A stretch of DNA of 64,000 bases from Affinundibacterium nitidum (GTDB lineage Bacteria; Pseudomonadota; Gammaproteobacteria; Burkholderiales; Burkholderiaceae_D): NCBI RefSeq assembly GCF_014284155.1, contig NZ_JACOFZ010000009.1:62001-126000 (forward strand), written 5' to 3'. This document shows, in pieces, positions 19,652-28,841 of this stretch. A program made the translations under genes and the position numbers. Each line of letters begins with the position of its first letter. Positions within the stretch are counted from its first letter, which is position 1. The notes below the pieces were generated by a model. The model was not told the DNA's origin and did no database searches. It saw only the letters and a program-made list of their open reading frames with translations.

Positions 19652-21265
19652 TTAATCTCTGAATTTCGACGTAATTGGATAACGCCAATCTCGACCAAAT
19701 GCGCGGTGCGTAATGCGAATTCCTACAGGTGCTTGCCGACGTTTGTATTCGTTAATTTTAATCAATCGCGTAATTCTTTCAACATCAGCCTCACTGTATC
19801 CGGCCGCAACAATCTCAGCACGCGATTGATTTTCTTCCATATAGCGTTGCATGATGCCATCCAGAATATCGTAGGGGGGAAGACTATCTTGATCTTTTTG
19901 ATCTGGGCGCAATTCTGCAGACGGTGGACGCGTAATAATGCGTTCAGGAATGACGTCTGAAACCGAATTACGGTAAGCACACAATCGATACACCATCGTT
20001 TTCGCGATGTCCTTGATCACCGCAAAACCGCCAGCCATGTCACCATACAGAGTGCAATACCCTACCGCCATTTCACTCTTATTACCGGTCGTCAGGACAA
20101 TAGATCCATACTTGTTTGACATGGCCATCAAAATAGTGCCCCGAATACGCGCTTGAATATTCTCTTCGGTTGTATCTTCCTTCAAACCTGCAAACTCTTC
20201 ACTCAAAGTATTGCGGAACGCAGTAAAGCATTCGTTAATGGAAATCTCGTCATAACGAACGCCTATGCGTTTTACCATCTCACGAGAATCAATCCAAGAA
20301 ATGTCTGCTGTATAAGGTGAAGGCATCATCACTGCCCGTACTTTATCCGCCCCCAAAGCATCGACAGCGATTGCCAGTGTCAAAGCAGAATCGACACCAC
20401 CAGAAAAACCTATTAATACTGATGGAAATCCATTCTTCGTGACGTAATCTCGCACACCCAACACCAATGCTTGATAAATCTGCGCTTCGGTGGAAAGTGT
20501 AGGTTCGCAACGAGTTTGCTGAGGTACACCATCGATAAAATCGATAAAATCCAATTGCTCTTCGCAATGCTTCATTTGCAGCATACAACGCCCGTCTTTA
20601 TCCAAAACAAAAGAGTTACCATCAAAGATCAACTCATCTTGCCCGCCTAAAAGATTGGCATAAACGATGCTCATTTCAGCAGCACATACATGATTTCGCA
20701 TCACATCAAATCGCAGCTGTTCTTTGTTCAGATGGAATGGGGAGCCATTTGGCACTAACAGCACTTGAGCACCCGCTTCTCGCGCCTGCAACGGCGCGCC
20801 AGCAGTCCATGTATCCTCACAAATATTGATACCGAAGCGCGTGCCTTTGACGTCAATAACAACTGGCTGATTGCCAGCTTCAAAATAGCGTTTTTCGTCA
20901 AACACCATATCGTTCGGAAGAGCATGCTTACAATAGCTGGCTAACACGCTACCATTCAACAAAACTGAAACCGCGTTATAGTGTGCGTCAGCGACTTGAT
21001 GGGGATGTCCAACCAAAACATGCAAACCAGGGAATTCAGCGAGTTCATTTGCTAAAGTCGATAAAGCCAATGCCGACTGAACGTAAAAGCCGGCTCGCAA
21101 TAACAGATCTTCGGGAGGATAGCCGACCAAGGACAATTCAGGTGTGACCAAAATATCGGCCCCTGCAGCGTGAGCTTGGCGGGCGAGATCACGAATTTTG
21201 GTGGCATTGCCAGTGAGATCACCGACAATGCTATTCATTTGCGCAATAGCAACTTTAACAGTCAT
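19652..21265 (-). CDS. nadE: Glutamine-dependent NAD+ synthetase
   Basis: 537 residues with two domains. The N-terminal nitrilase-like glutaminase carries the triad residues in LVTPELSLVGYPPEDLL (Glu), KHALPN (Lys) and GINICEDTW (Cys). The C-terminal ATP-pyrophosphatase domain has the P-loop LIGFSGGVDSALT and later TTGNKSEMAVGY. It amidates nicotinic acid adenine dinucleotide using ammonia channelled from glutamine. It is divergent from the FemAB/GNAT-like gene with only 17 bases between start codons, so their promoters must overlap into the coding regions. Confidence 0.96.
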   Translation of the reverse strand: MTVKVAIAQMNSIVGDLTGNATKIRDLARQAHAAGADILVTPELSLVGYPPEDLLLRAGFYVQSALALSTLANELAEFPGLHVLVGHPHQVADAHYNAVSVLLNGSVLASYCKHALPNDMVFDEKRYFEAGNQPVVIDVKGTRFGINICEDTWTAGAPLQAREAGAQVLLVPNGSPFHLNKEQLRFDVMRNHVCAAEMSIVYANLLGGQDELIFDGNSFVLDKDGRCMLQMKHCEEQLDFIDFIDGVPQQTRCEPTLSTEAQIYQALVLGVRDYVTKNGFPSVLIGFSGGVDSALTLAIAVDALGADKVRAVMMPSPYTADISWIDSREMVKRIGVRYDEISINECFTAFRNTLSEEFAGLKEDTTEENIQARIRGTILMAMSNKYGSIVLTTGNKSEMAVGYCTLYGDMAGGFAVIKDIAKTMVYRLCAYRNSVSDVIPERIITRPPSAELRPDQKDQDSLPPYDILDGIMQRYMEENQSRAEIVAAGYSEADVERITRLIKINEYKRRQAPVGIRITHRAFGRDWRYPITSKFRD

Positions 21266-21282
21266 ACGTTTTACCGAAAGCT

Positions 21283-22428
21283 ATGGATTCTGAAGACCTA
21301 CATTATCGCATGCAGCTGCTTGATTCTCTATCAGAGATTCGACAACAAGATTGGGACAAGCTGGTTACGCAGCAAAATGCGGGCAACCCATTCTTGAGTT
21401 ACGCTTTTCTATCAGCGTTGGAAACTTCTGGCTCCGCTTCCTCTGATACAGGCTGGACTTGCCGTTTCCTTTGCCTCTGGAGAGATGAAGAACTTGCTGC
21501 CGCCCTGCCCTTGTACGAAAAGATGCATTCTTACGGTGAGTACGTATTCGACTGGGCCTGGGCCAATGCCTATCGCCAACACGGTTTGGACTATTATCCT
21601 AAACTCCTCTCAGCGATACCTTTCACACCAGTCAGCGGTAATCGTCTGCTCGCACTCGATGACGCGGCTCGACTCGGTCTGATTCAAGCAATCCAACACA
21701 TTAGCCAACTCAATCTCTATTCATCTACACACATTCTGTTCTTGCCACAAGAAGAAGCAATGCAAATGGAAAAAAACGGATTTCTACTGCGGGAAGGTGT
21801 GCAATTTCACTGGCAGAATCAAGGATATAAAGACTTTGAAGATTTCTTAACGCACCTCGAGTTTAAAAAACGGAAAAACATTCGCGCTGAAAGGCGTAAA
21901 GTGCAAGAAGCAGGCATCACTTTCAGACATCTCGAGGGCGATCAAATCCAAGGCGAAGATTGGGAGTTTTTTAAGACCTGCTATGACAATACCTATGCAC
22001 AACACCACTCCTCGCCCTACTTGAATCTCGAATTTTTTCTAAAAATCGGGCAGACAATGCCAGATCAAATTCATCTAATTTTGGCCTACCGAAACAAGAA
22101 TCCGATCGCCGCATCCCTCTTGATACACGATGAGAACGTGCTTTTTGGCCGCTACTGGGGCTGCACCGAGTACATTCCTTGTCTACACTTCGAGACCGCC
22201 TATTATCAAGCCCTAGAATTTTGCATCAAGAAAGGTATCCAGCGTTTTGAGGGGGGCGCACAAGGTGAGCACAAAATGGCCCGTGGTTTTTTGCCCCATA
22301 CCACTTACTCCACACACTACTTGCAAGAGCCTATGTTTTATGACGCTGTCGCAGATTTCTTGCGTCGAGAGAAACATGGCATCACCGAATACATTGACGA
22401 ACTGAACGAGCATTCTCCGTTTAAATAA
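21283..22428 (+). CDS. GNAT/FemAB-like protein (DUF482 / peptidogalycan biosynthesis family)
   Basis: 381 residues. The pattern NPFLSYAFLSALE, a central run of basic residues (LEFKKRKNIRAERRKVQEAG), and a C-terminal RFEGGAQGEHKMARGFLPHTTYSTHYL are diagnostic of the DUF482 group of the acyl-CoA N-acyltransferase superfamily. Similarity to FemX-type enzymes suggests transfer of an acyl or aminoacyl group, perhaps to a wall or peptide acceptor; no function is proven. A second ATG at codon 10 is possible. There is no signal peptide. Its divergent partner is nadE. Confidence 0.8.
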   Translation: MDSEDLHYRMQLLDSLSEIRQQDWDKLVTQQNAGNPFLSYAFLSALETSGSASSDTGWTCRFLCLWRDEELAAALPLYEKMHSYGEYVFDWAWANAYRQHGLDYYPKLLSAIPFTPVSGNRLLALDDAARLGLIQAIQHISQLNLYSSTHILFLPQEEAMQMEKNGFLLREGVQFHWQNQGYKDFEDFLTHLEFKKRKNIRAERRKVQEAGITFRHLEGDQIQGEDWEFFKTCYDNTYAQHHSSPYLNLEFFLKIGQTMPDQIHLILAYRNKNPIAASLLIHDENVLFGRYWGCTEYIPCLHFETAYYQALEFCIKKGIQRFEGGAQGEHKMARGFLPHTTYSTHYLQEPMFYDAVADFLRREKHGITEYIDELNEHSPFK

Positions 22429-22612
22429 GTAAAAGCAATCTTTTCTGTCAAAAAGCGCGCATTTGCAACATAAATTTAAGCAAAAGCTAACACCACTTCT
22501 TTAATTACTGTTAAATCCTTTAGAATGTGCAGATGCAAAAGAGCGCTATCAATTGAACAATAAAAATAAAGAGTCAATTTGATTCCAAATTAACACCAAT
22601 ACCCCAAAGACA

Positions 22613-23644
22613 ATGATTCAAAACCACCACTTATCGAACGCTGCAGCGCAAGTAAAGGCACCAATGCGTCGCATTGGTCGTTTCACTATTACCGATAAGC
22701 TTGGAAGTGGCTCTAATGGGAACGTCATGCTCGGCCACGATCCTGTGATTGATCGCCCAGTAGCCATCAAGATATTGAATAACCCAGGCGGCACAGCTGA
22801 TAAGAAACAACGTGAACAGCAGTTCATAAATGAAGCAAGAGCGGCAGGTCGACTCTCGCATCCCAATATCGTCACCATTTATGACGCATCCACCGAAGGC
22901 GGCACTACCTTCATCGCCATGGAATTCTTGCAAGGTAAGGATCTACGTGAGCTAATGTCAAATGGCAAACGTTTCGATGCGATGGAAGCTGCAAGCATTG
23001 CCTATAAGGTCGCGAACGCTCTTGCATTTGCCCATAATCAGGGTGTCATCCATCGGGATATCAAGCCTGCCAATATTTTCTTGGTTGAGAATAATCAACC
23101 AAAGGTGGTGGACTTTGGGATCGCTAGGGTGCCAAATCGTACACTTGACGAAAACGGACAACCTCAAACCTTGTTCAAAAATAATATTATGGGGACACCA
23201 AACTACATGTCCCCAGAACAAGCCTCAAGCCAACCTGTCACTGCGCTTACTGATGTTTACTCACTTGGTGCGACACTCTACGAAATGCTGACGAACCAAA
23301 AACCGTTTTCAGCATCCGATTTTGACAAGCTGCTGTATAACATTGCGCGTAAGACACCGAAATCACCGGATTTGGTCAATCCTGAGGTACCCGAAAAACT
23401 GGCCCACATCGTGATGAAAGCGATGCAAAAAAAACCGCATCGACGCTATAAGAGCGCCGCGGAAATGGCCCTTGCTTTAAACAAATTCTTAGCAAAAGAA
23501 AAACGTGAGCGTCGCAAGTCTGGGACAGCAAATGTAATCAGTAAAACCACAAGCGAGATCAGTGAAAAAAGCGCATTATTCTGGCTCGGCTGGGCAAGTT
23601 TTATCATTGCCTCGATCCTGGTCGTATTGGCTTTCCAAAAATAA
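22613..23644 (+). CDS. Hanks-type Ser/Thr protein kinase with C-terminal membrane anchor
   Basis: 343 residues. The kinase core has the Gly loop LGSGSNGNVMLG, catalytic Lys in VAIKIL, HRDIKPANIF with catalytic Asp and Asn, DFGIA for metal binding, and GTPNYMSPEQ as activation/P+1 region. The domain ends near residue 290, then comes a basic linker and one membrane helix (LFWLGWASFIIASILVVLAF) a few residues from the C-terminus. There is no sensor domain outside the membrane, so it must take its signal in the cytosol or the bilayer. No phosphatase or FHA partner is adjacent. Confidence 0.92.
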   Translation: MIQNHHLSNAAAQVKAPMRRIGRFTITDKLGSGSNGNVMLGHDPVIDRPVAIKILNNPGGTADKKQREQQFINEARAAGRLSHPNIVTIYDASTEGGTTFIAMEFLQGKDLRELMSNGKRFDAMEAASIAYKVANALAFAHNQGVIHRDIKPANIFLVENNQPKVVDFGIARVPNRTLDENGQPQTLFKNNIMGTPNYMSPEQASSQPVTALTDVYSLGATLYEMLTNQKPFSASDFDKLLYNIARKTPKSPDLVNPEVPEKLAHIVMKAMQKKPHRRYKSAAEMALALNKFLAKEKRERRKSGTANVISKTTSEISEKSALFWLGWASFIIASILVVLAFQK

Positions 23645-23661
23645 GACTCACGAAATTCGCG

Positions 23662-23701
23662 CCCAACAAAAAAGGCACCTTTCGGTGCCTTTTTTGTTGG
23701 G
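23662..23701. terminator. Bidirectional rho-independent terminator
   Basis: A near-perfect 18-bp palindrome around TTTC, with the GC core GGCACC/GGTGCC flanked by A-run and T-run, between the convergent kinase and ppa genes. Confidence 0.9.
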
Positions 23702-23707
23702 AAGCAA

Positions 23708-24247
23708 TTAAGCTTGTTGAGATTTCTTATAGTTCTCAACGCCCGCTAAGATCTCGGCACGTGCATCATCAGGGCCGCCCCAGCCATCAACTTTCACCCA
23801 CTTGCCTTTTTCGAGGTCTTTGTAGTGTTCGAAGAAATGCTGAATTTGGCGTAAACGCAATTCGTTCATATCTTCCGGTTTTTGCCAGTGCTGGTAAATT
23901 GGGAGAATCTTATCGATAGGTACTGCTAGAACTTTACCATCTGCACCGGCTTCATCGTGCATATTCAGAATACCGATAGGACGGCAACGCACAACTACGC
24001 CTGGAATCAACGGGAATGGGGTAATGACCAATACGTCAACAGGATCACCATCACCAGAAATAGTGTCTGGTACATAACCGTAGTTACATGGATAGTGCAT
24101 CGCCGTGCCCATAAAGCGGTCAACAAAAATCGCACCGCTTTCTTTATCCACTTCATACTTGATCGGATCGGCATTCATAGGAATTTCGATGATCACGTTA
24201 AAATCGTTTGGCAAATCGCGTCCAGCAGGGACTTTATTTAAACTCAT
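23708..24247 (-). CDS. ppa: Soluble inorganic pyrophosphatase (family I)
   Basis: 179 residues, usual size. The family signature with metal-binding aspartates is seen in [14 protein letters not shown], with the upstream NYGYVP and the later VPIDKI. It hydrolyses cytosolic pyrophosphate, pulling biosynthetic reactions forward. A membrane proton pyrophosphatase is also encoded, at 42278-44476. The ppa gene is monocistronic between a terminator and the end of the haem operon. Confidence 0.96.
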   Translation of the reverse strand: MSLNKVPAGRDLPNDFNVIIEIPMNADPIKYEVDKESGAIFVDRFMGTAMHYPCNYGYVPDTISGDGDPVDVLVITPFPLIPGVVVRCRPIGILNMHDEAGADGKVLAVPIDKILPIYQHWQKPEDMNELRLRQIQHFFEHYKDLEKGKWVKVDGWGGPDDARAEILAGVENYKKSQQA

Positions 24248-24372
24248 AATGCACTTTCAAAGTAAATCGAACAGAATCAGTCAGGAATACGTGATTATAA
24301 CGATTTTTAGAGGTGTTTGGTGCAATGCAGCAGGATCAATGCAGCCTCACACCAATTCCGTAGAGCACTCGC

Positions 24373-25569
24373 CTACAGTGTCGTAGCGATCGCACATTGA
24401 CGGTAGTATTTGGCGGCAGCCGCCTCCTGCCCAATCGTTTCATGCAGACGTGCCAAACTCAAATTCGATTCACGTATGGTTCGTGGCTCTTGACTATGTG
24501 CTAAGGCATCTTCCATATGCACTTGCGCTTTACCCCAAAGCTTTTGATTAAAACAAAGGACACCCAAAGTTAGTTCTAATTCGGCGTTCTTCGGATGATC
24601 ATTTAACCAAGTTTCGCAATTCTCAATTTGCGAGCGTAGAGCGGCGGAGCCTTCAGGAGCCGAAGCCTCCCGATATACTCGTAATAGTCGGTTATCCCAC
24701 TCTTCGATGAGTGATTTTTCAACGATACTACGAGCGTCCTCCGTCAACTGACACTTAGTAAATGCGGCAGCGGCTGTCAAAGCAATGTAACGATTCTTAC
24801 GTTCAGCAGCAGGAACCTCATTCCATACACGACGCAAAGATTCTGGATCATGACCGTGTTCTTTGAGCAAAGCTTCATAGGCCATCTCGCGCAAACGTCC
24901 AGCTAATGCGGGATGAATTGCATGATTTTTCTCCAAAGTTCGCACCAGCTTGACGACTTCTGCCCATTGCTTAGCCTGTTGATTTGCCTTCAATGCCCAA
25001 CGCAAAACTTGAATATGACGCTTCCCTCTCGCATTCAATTCTCGCACGGCATCTAGGGCTTGATCAGCCTTATGCTCATCGACAAAAAGCTCTGTCATTG
25101 TCACCAAACGAGCTGTTTTGTAGGCGCTATCATCTTCAATGCGTGCGAACCAAGCATTGCGACGCTCAAATTGAGTCATGTGATGTGCGGCACGAGCACC
25201 AATTAATGCACTCAAAGCTGCGTTATCAGGAAGGTCTACCGCTTTCAACGCAGATTTCTCAGCGTGTCCAAAACGTCCTTCGAACAAGGCTTTCAACGCT
25301 TCTCGCAAAGCTTTATTACTTTCACGCTCACGTTTCGCTTGCCGATATTCGGCTACTTTTGCAGGCATATCCATGGTCACGACGAAAGTGCGAACCAAGA
25401 AATACAAGATAAAGAACAGGATACCCAGCAGCACTAAAAAAACATTGAGTGACATATCAATCCGCGTTGGCGGATAGAAGAACACCACGTTACCTGGATT
25501 AAAACGACCACCAATAGCAATCCCTGCCGCCAAGGCAAATAGGATAAGGATTCGAATAAAAATGCGCAT
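24373..25569 (-). CDS. hemY: HemY-like TPR membrane protein
   Basis: 398 residues. Two membrane helices at the N-terminus (IRILILFALAAGIAIGG and LNVFLVLLGILFFILYFLV) precede a TPR-like helical region; the tail LTLGVLCFNQKLWGKAQVHMEDAL is a recognisable TPR. This is the proteobacterial HemY of the hemCDXY operon, not the Bacillus protoporphyrinogen oxidase of the same name. Its role in late haem synthesis is not settled. It begins three bases after hemX, so it is cotranscribed. Confidence 0.88.
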   Translation of the reverse strand: MRIFIRILILFALAAGIAIGGRFNPGNVVFFYPPTRIDMSLNVFLVLLGILFFILYFLVRTFVVTMDMPAKVAEYRQAKRERESNKALREALKALFEGRFGHAEKSALKAVDLPDNAALSALIGARAAHHMTQFERRNAWFARIEDDSAYKTARLVTMTELFVDEHKADQALDAVRELNARGKRHIQVLRWALKANQQAKQWAEVVKLVRTLEKNHAIHPALAGRLREMAYEALLKEHGHDPESLRRVWNEVPAAERKNRYIALTAAAAFTKCQLTEDARSIVEKSLIEEWDNRLLRVYREASAPEGSAALRSQIENCETWLNDHPKNAELELTLGVLCFNQKLWGKAQVHMEDALAHSQEPRTIRESNLSLARLHETIGQEAAAAKYYRQCAIATTL

Positions 25570-25571
25570 GT

Positions 25572-26729
25572 TTAAGGCTTCACCTTGAAATTGCGAACAG
25601 AATTCAAGCTCTCAGTCAGAGCTGGCATTTCGATCGACAAATTATTACTCTGCACTTGTTTCAACAGTGACTGTGCGGTTTGCGCCTGCTTAGAGCGAAC
25701 ATCAAAGTATTTGGTAATGATGTCCTGAGCAGAAATCATATCGCTGCGGAAGGCCCCTTCGTTGCGAGACAATAATGCGAGGCGCGCATTCAACAAACGC
25801 AGTTTCAAATTCTCACGAGCGAAATACGCCTGCGAAGGACTCAACAACAAAGCCTCAGGATTTTCAACATTACGTACGCGTACTAATTGCTTCACTTCTG
25901 TCCACATTTCACTAGAGAAGCTTTGCCAGTAATCTTGAACCTTGGTCGAGAAAGTATTTTCGCCACTTGCCTCGTTTTCCTTATCCGTCTTACCTTTATT
26001 AGGTTTTGGCAAGACGCGCAATGGTGCCTTCGGGGCCGTCACAGTTGCGGGTGGCTTTTCATCAGACCACAACGGAATACTATCGACTTGAGCTATGACG
26101 CTATCCAAACGCAAAACCAAACCTGTCATATCGAGCTGCGGCAAAGTCTTGAGCATCTCGATATCTTTTGCAATCGCACGACGCACAGCAATGAATTGCG
26201 CCTTCTCCGACTTAGCCAATCGATTATCTGCATTTTGTAGAGCGATCAAGGCGCCTTGCACATTACCTGCCAATTGCAATTGTTGACTCGCCGTCGCCAA
26301 CACTTGTTCAATCTCCGCCAAGGCCCATTCATCGCGATTTTTCGATAGGTCTTGATAGAGTTGCTCAAGCGCCAGTTGCTGTCCTTGTGCTTCCGCCTGC
26401 TTACCTTCTAACAAAGTGACTTTGGTTTGCAGGTCTTTCGATGTTTCTTGCACCGTCTTCGCAATTCCTTTAACTTCAATTGCAGAAACATCACTCAGTT
26501 GCAAACGACGCGCCATTTCGTCACGCAGGCTATGAATCTGTGTATTCGAGGCATACCAATGCATGGCCAACAAAACGGCCAGCACTGCCGACAATGCATA
26601 TGGCGCTTGTTGGCTGCGCCAAAAGCTCGATGGCTCGGCCGCCGCTACAGTCACGACTGGGGCAACAGGATTATTTTCGGTCGAGTTAGGTGTCGACATA
26701 GCTTCAGGAATTATAGGTTGATCATTCAT
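25572..26729 (-). CDS. hemX: HemX, uroporphyrinogen-III C-methyltransferase-like membrane protein
   Basis: 385 residues. An N-terminal Pro/Ala/Thr-rich stretch is followed by one membrane helix (APYALSAVLAVLLAMHWYA, about 43-62), a Gln-rich coiled coil, and the conserved HemX C-domain (VQDYWQSFSSEMWTEVKQLVRVRNVENPEALLL). Despite the family name it carries no methyltransferase motifs. It overlaps hemD by eight bases and lies just ahead of hemY, which suggests a haem-synthesis complex at the membrane. Confidence 0.88.
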   Translation of the reverse strand: MNDQPIIPEAMSTPNSTENNPVAPVVTVAAAEPSSFWRSQQAPYALSAVLAVLLAMHWYASNTQIHSLRDEMARRLQLSDVSAIEVKGIAKTVQETSKDLQTKVTLLEGKQAEAQGQQLALEQLYQDLSKNRDEWALAEIEQVLATASQQLQLAGNVQGALIALQNADNRLAKSEKAQFIAVRRAIAKDIEMLKTLPQLDMTGLVLRLDSVIAQVDSIPLWSDEKPPATVTAPKAPLRVLPKPNKGKTDKENEASGENTFSTKVQDYWQSFSSEMWTEVKQLVRVRNVENPEALLLSPSQAYFARENLKLRLLNARLALLSRNEGAFRSDMISAQDIITKYFDVRSKQAQTAQSLLKQVQSNNLSIEMPALTESLNSVRNFKVKP

Positions 26730-27519
26730 AACGAGATTGTAACGCGAGTGCGAGGTTTTCGTCGCCAGAAGCAGTCAATGAAACCGACTTGAAGCCCAAT
26801 TCTTGTGCTTTTTCTGCAATCCGAGCATGTGGAACAAACAAAGACTGTTGTTGCATTTTAGCAACCATTTCAATTCCTCCTAGCTTTTCACTCCATGCGA
26901 GTAAGCGCGGCAACACCTCCGAACTAGTAACTATCCAAGCAAGCGCGGATGAAATCAATGTCAACAATTGGGATTGTTTATGCTGGTCAAACTCTGGAAT
27001 AACTCGCTGATACGACGCCACCTGCGTCACCAGGATCCCCGCTTCACGCAAACTCGTCGCGAAGAAATCACGTCCAGAATCTCCACGTATGACCAACACC
27101 TCTTTCCCACTCATACTAGCGAGATCCAGCTCTTTTAGTAGAGTTTCGGAATCGGTTCGCTGTTTATCTTGAGGGCTGAACACTGGCGTCACCGCAAAAT
27201 CAACCCCATGTCGTTTCAATGACAAGCGACTTGCCTGCCCCATCACAGCAAGACTCAGTTGCTGAGGCCGAACATAATCCAATTCTTTTAATCGAGAAAA
27301 AAAGGCCTCGACTGCATTTGGGCTGACAAAAACAAGCATTGTAAAAGCCTGAAGTCTTGCCAGTTGCTGGTCGAGATCTGTAGTGTTATCCAACGCGGCA
27401 ATTTCAAACATAGGGAAGCTTACACAAGTCTTCCCTTGTTTCTGCAGCAGTGAAATTAACTCCTGCGATTGTCGTTCCGGCCGCGTAATAACTACTGGAC
27501 TGAGCATATTCGCTTTCAC
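26722..27519 (-). CDS. hemD: Uroporphyrinogen-III synthase
   Basis: 265 residues from a GTG at 27519; an ATG four codons later (27507) is also plausible and begins MLSPVVITRPERQ, closer to typical family starts. The sequence shows the two-lobed HemD pattern with VFVSPNAVEAFFSRL and WIVTSSEVLPRLL. It closes hydroxymethylbilane to uroporphyrinogen III with ring D inversion. It is second in hemC-hemD-hemX-hemY, 63 bases after hemC, and overlaps hemX. Confidence 0.9.
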   Translation of the reverse strand: MKANMLSPVVITRPERQSQELISLLQKQGKTCVSFPMFEIAALDNTTDLDQQLARLQAFTMLVFVSPNAVEAFFSRLKELDYVRPQQLSLAVMGQASRLSLKRHGVDFAVTPVFSPQDKQRTDSETLLKELDLASMSGKEVLVIRGDSGRDFFATSLREAGILVTQVASYQRVIPEFDQHKQSQLLTLISSALAWIVTSSEVLPRLLAWSEKLGGIEMVAKMQQQSLFVPHARIAEKAQELGFKSVSLTASGDENLALALQSRYE

Positions 27520-27582
27520 TTCGAAATAATCACACAGAGTGTCGTGCTCCGTTTTTTTGGCTTAATCAGCCGAGCCTCTCCA

Positions 27583-28536
27583 CTACGAAGTGGAAACATC
27601 TTCTTGTACTTTGCATTCGGCCAAAATTGCCTCTGCATTTTGCGCACGCAGTGCATCCACAATTTGCAGACCAAGCTTATTACCATCAACTGCCTGCCCC
27701 TGTAACTCAGCCTTCGCAGATTTCAAGCCATCTGGCGTTGCCACCATCGCACGCAAACGCATCGCACCAGCATTAATTTCAGCAAATGCCGCCAACGGAA
27801 TCTGGCAGCTACCGCCAAATGCTTTCGAGACAGTACGCTCTGCATTCACCGCTTGTGAAGTTTCAAGATGATTGAGTGGTGCTAAAATTTCCTGCAAATC
27901 TTGGCGATCACTTCGGATCTCAATTGCCATCGCACCTTGACCAGCTGCCGGTAAACTCTCGACAGGATCTAAAAACGCTTTAATACGCTCGGGCAAACCC
28001 AAACGTTTTAAGCCTGCAGCAGCCAAAATAATCGCCGCGTATTCGCCCTCGTCTAATTTACGCAAACGAGTATCTAAATTCCCTCGCAACGGCTTAATGA
28101 CCAAATGAGGAAACCTCGCTGAAATCAGTGCTTGACGGCGTAGACTACTGGTACCGACGATTGCACCGTGTGGCAGTTCGGCTAAGCTATTGAATTGTGT
28201 CGATACGAAAGCATCACGCGGATCTTCACGCTCTAAAACTGCAGCGAGACTAAAGCCTTCAGGCAAGTCCATCGGTACATCCTTTAACGAGTGAACAGCC
28301 AAATCCGCACGACCTTCCTCCATTGCCACTTCAAGCTCTTTCACGAACAAGCCTTTACCACCGACCTTCGACAAAGCACGGTCGAGAATCTGATCTCCAC
28401 GCGTAGTCATACCCAAAATCTGAACCTCGCACTGCGGATACAAGGCTTGCAAACGGGCACGAACGTTCTCTGCCTGCCACATTGCAAGGCGGCTTTCACG
28501 GGACGCGATAATAAGTTTGGTTGGTGATGGCTTCAC
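27583..28536 (-). CDS. hemC: Porphobilinogen deaminase (hydroxymethylbilane synthase)
   Basis: 317 residues starting at GTG (complement of 28534-28536). Signature parts: [41 protein letters not shown] and the dipyrromethane-binding Cys in [12 protein letters not shown]. It joins four porphobilinogen units. First gene of the haem operon and divergent from trpS with a 305-base spacer. Confidence 0.95.
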   Translation of the reverse strand: MKPSPTKLIIASRESRLAMWQAENVRARLQALYPQCEVQILGMTTRGDQILDRALSKVGGKGLFVKELEVAMEEGRADLAVHSLKDVPMDLPEGFSLAAVLEREDPRDAFVSTQFNSLAELPHGAIVGTSSLRRQALISARFPHLVIKPLRGNLDTRLRKLDEGEYAAIILAAAGLKRLGLPERIKAFLDPVESLPAAGQGAMAIEIRSDRQDLQEILAPLNHLETSQAVNAERTVSKAFGGSCQIPLAAFAEINAGAMRLRAMVATPDGLKSAKAELQGQAVDGNKLGLQIVDALRAQNAEAILAECKVQEDVSTS

Positions 28537-28641
28537 AAAATGACTTTCTATTTAAATTCTGCATGAACTGCGTTTGACGCTCGCTAGCCTCTGACCACAG
28601 TCGGAAAAGCCGAGATTTTAACATGTCACCCCATACAATTC

Positions 28642-28671
28642 TTGACAAAAAACAGGAAAAAACGGCATCAT
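28642..28671 (+). promoter_or_regulatory. Candidate sigma-70 promoter for the trpS leader
   Basis: TTGACA (28642-28647) and CATCAT (28666-28671) are separated by 18 bases. With the usual 6-7 base distance the transcript would begin at about 28678, the A of the leader ATG, making the leader peptide message leaderless. Confidence 0.5.
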
Positions 28672-28677
28672 GCCTGC

Positions 28678-28731
28678 ATGTATTCATCATTTACACTTCA
28701 TTGCGGTCATTGGCGTAACACCTATTTTTAG
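28678..28731 (+). CDS. Candidate trpS leader peptide with one Trp codon
   Basis: A 17-codon ORF encoding MYSSFTLHCGHWRNTYF. Its single Trp codon (TGG, 28711-28713) lies directly before the 5' arm of the first leader hairpin, the position expected of the control codon in ribosome-mediated attenuation. Its stop TAG overlaps the hairpin loop and the start of the antiterminator strand. There is no ribosome-binding site close to the ATG; the predicted transcription start coincides with the ATG, so translation may be leaderless, as in some rhizobial trp leaders. Supported by position and structure, not by homology. Confidence 0.6.
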   Translation: MYSSFTLHCGHWRNTYF

Positions 28732-28811
28732 GGTGGCGCCCCGTTACGACTACAATCAAGACAAATTTTATGATGCCGCCCTTCAGGAATTGAAGCGCGG
28801 CATTTTCATTT
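28714..28811 (+). promoter_or_regulatory. Transcription attenuator of trpS
   Basis: Three mutually exclusive pairings can be read. Region 1:2 is CGTAAC (28714-28719) with GTTACG (28743-28748), helped inside by CACC/GGTG. Region 2:3 is AGGGTGGC (28730-28737) with GCCGCCCT (28775-28782), eight pairs including one G-U. Region 3:4 is the terminator, ATGCCGC with GCGGCAT plus CTTCA with TGAAG (28773-28803), followed by TTTCATTT. A ribosome stalled at the Trp codon would cover region 1, free region 2 to pair with region 3, and allow readthrough into trpS. Confidence 0.7.
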
Positions 28812-28841
28812 ATTACCTTATTTTCATTTTTTGGATTTTTC

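Noticed and set aside
28730-28743. T-box riboswitch before trpS: AGGGTGGCGCCCCG resembles the T-box consensus, with TGGC matching a tRNA-Trp acceptor end
   Set aside because: Only about 50 bases lie between the predicted transcript start and this word, too few for a specifier stem, and T-boxes are not known in betaproteobacteria. The AGGGTGGC is better explained as the antiterminator strand of a leader-peptide attenuator.
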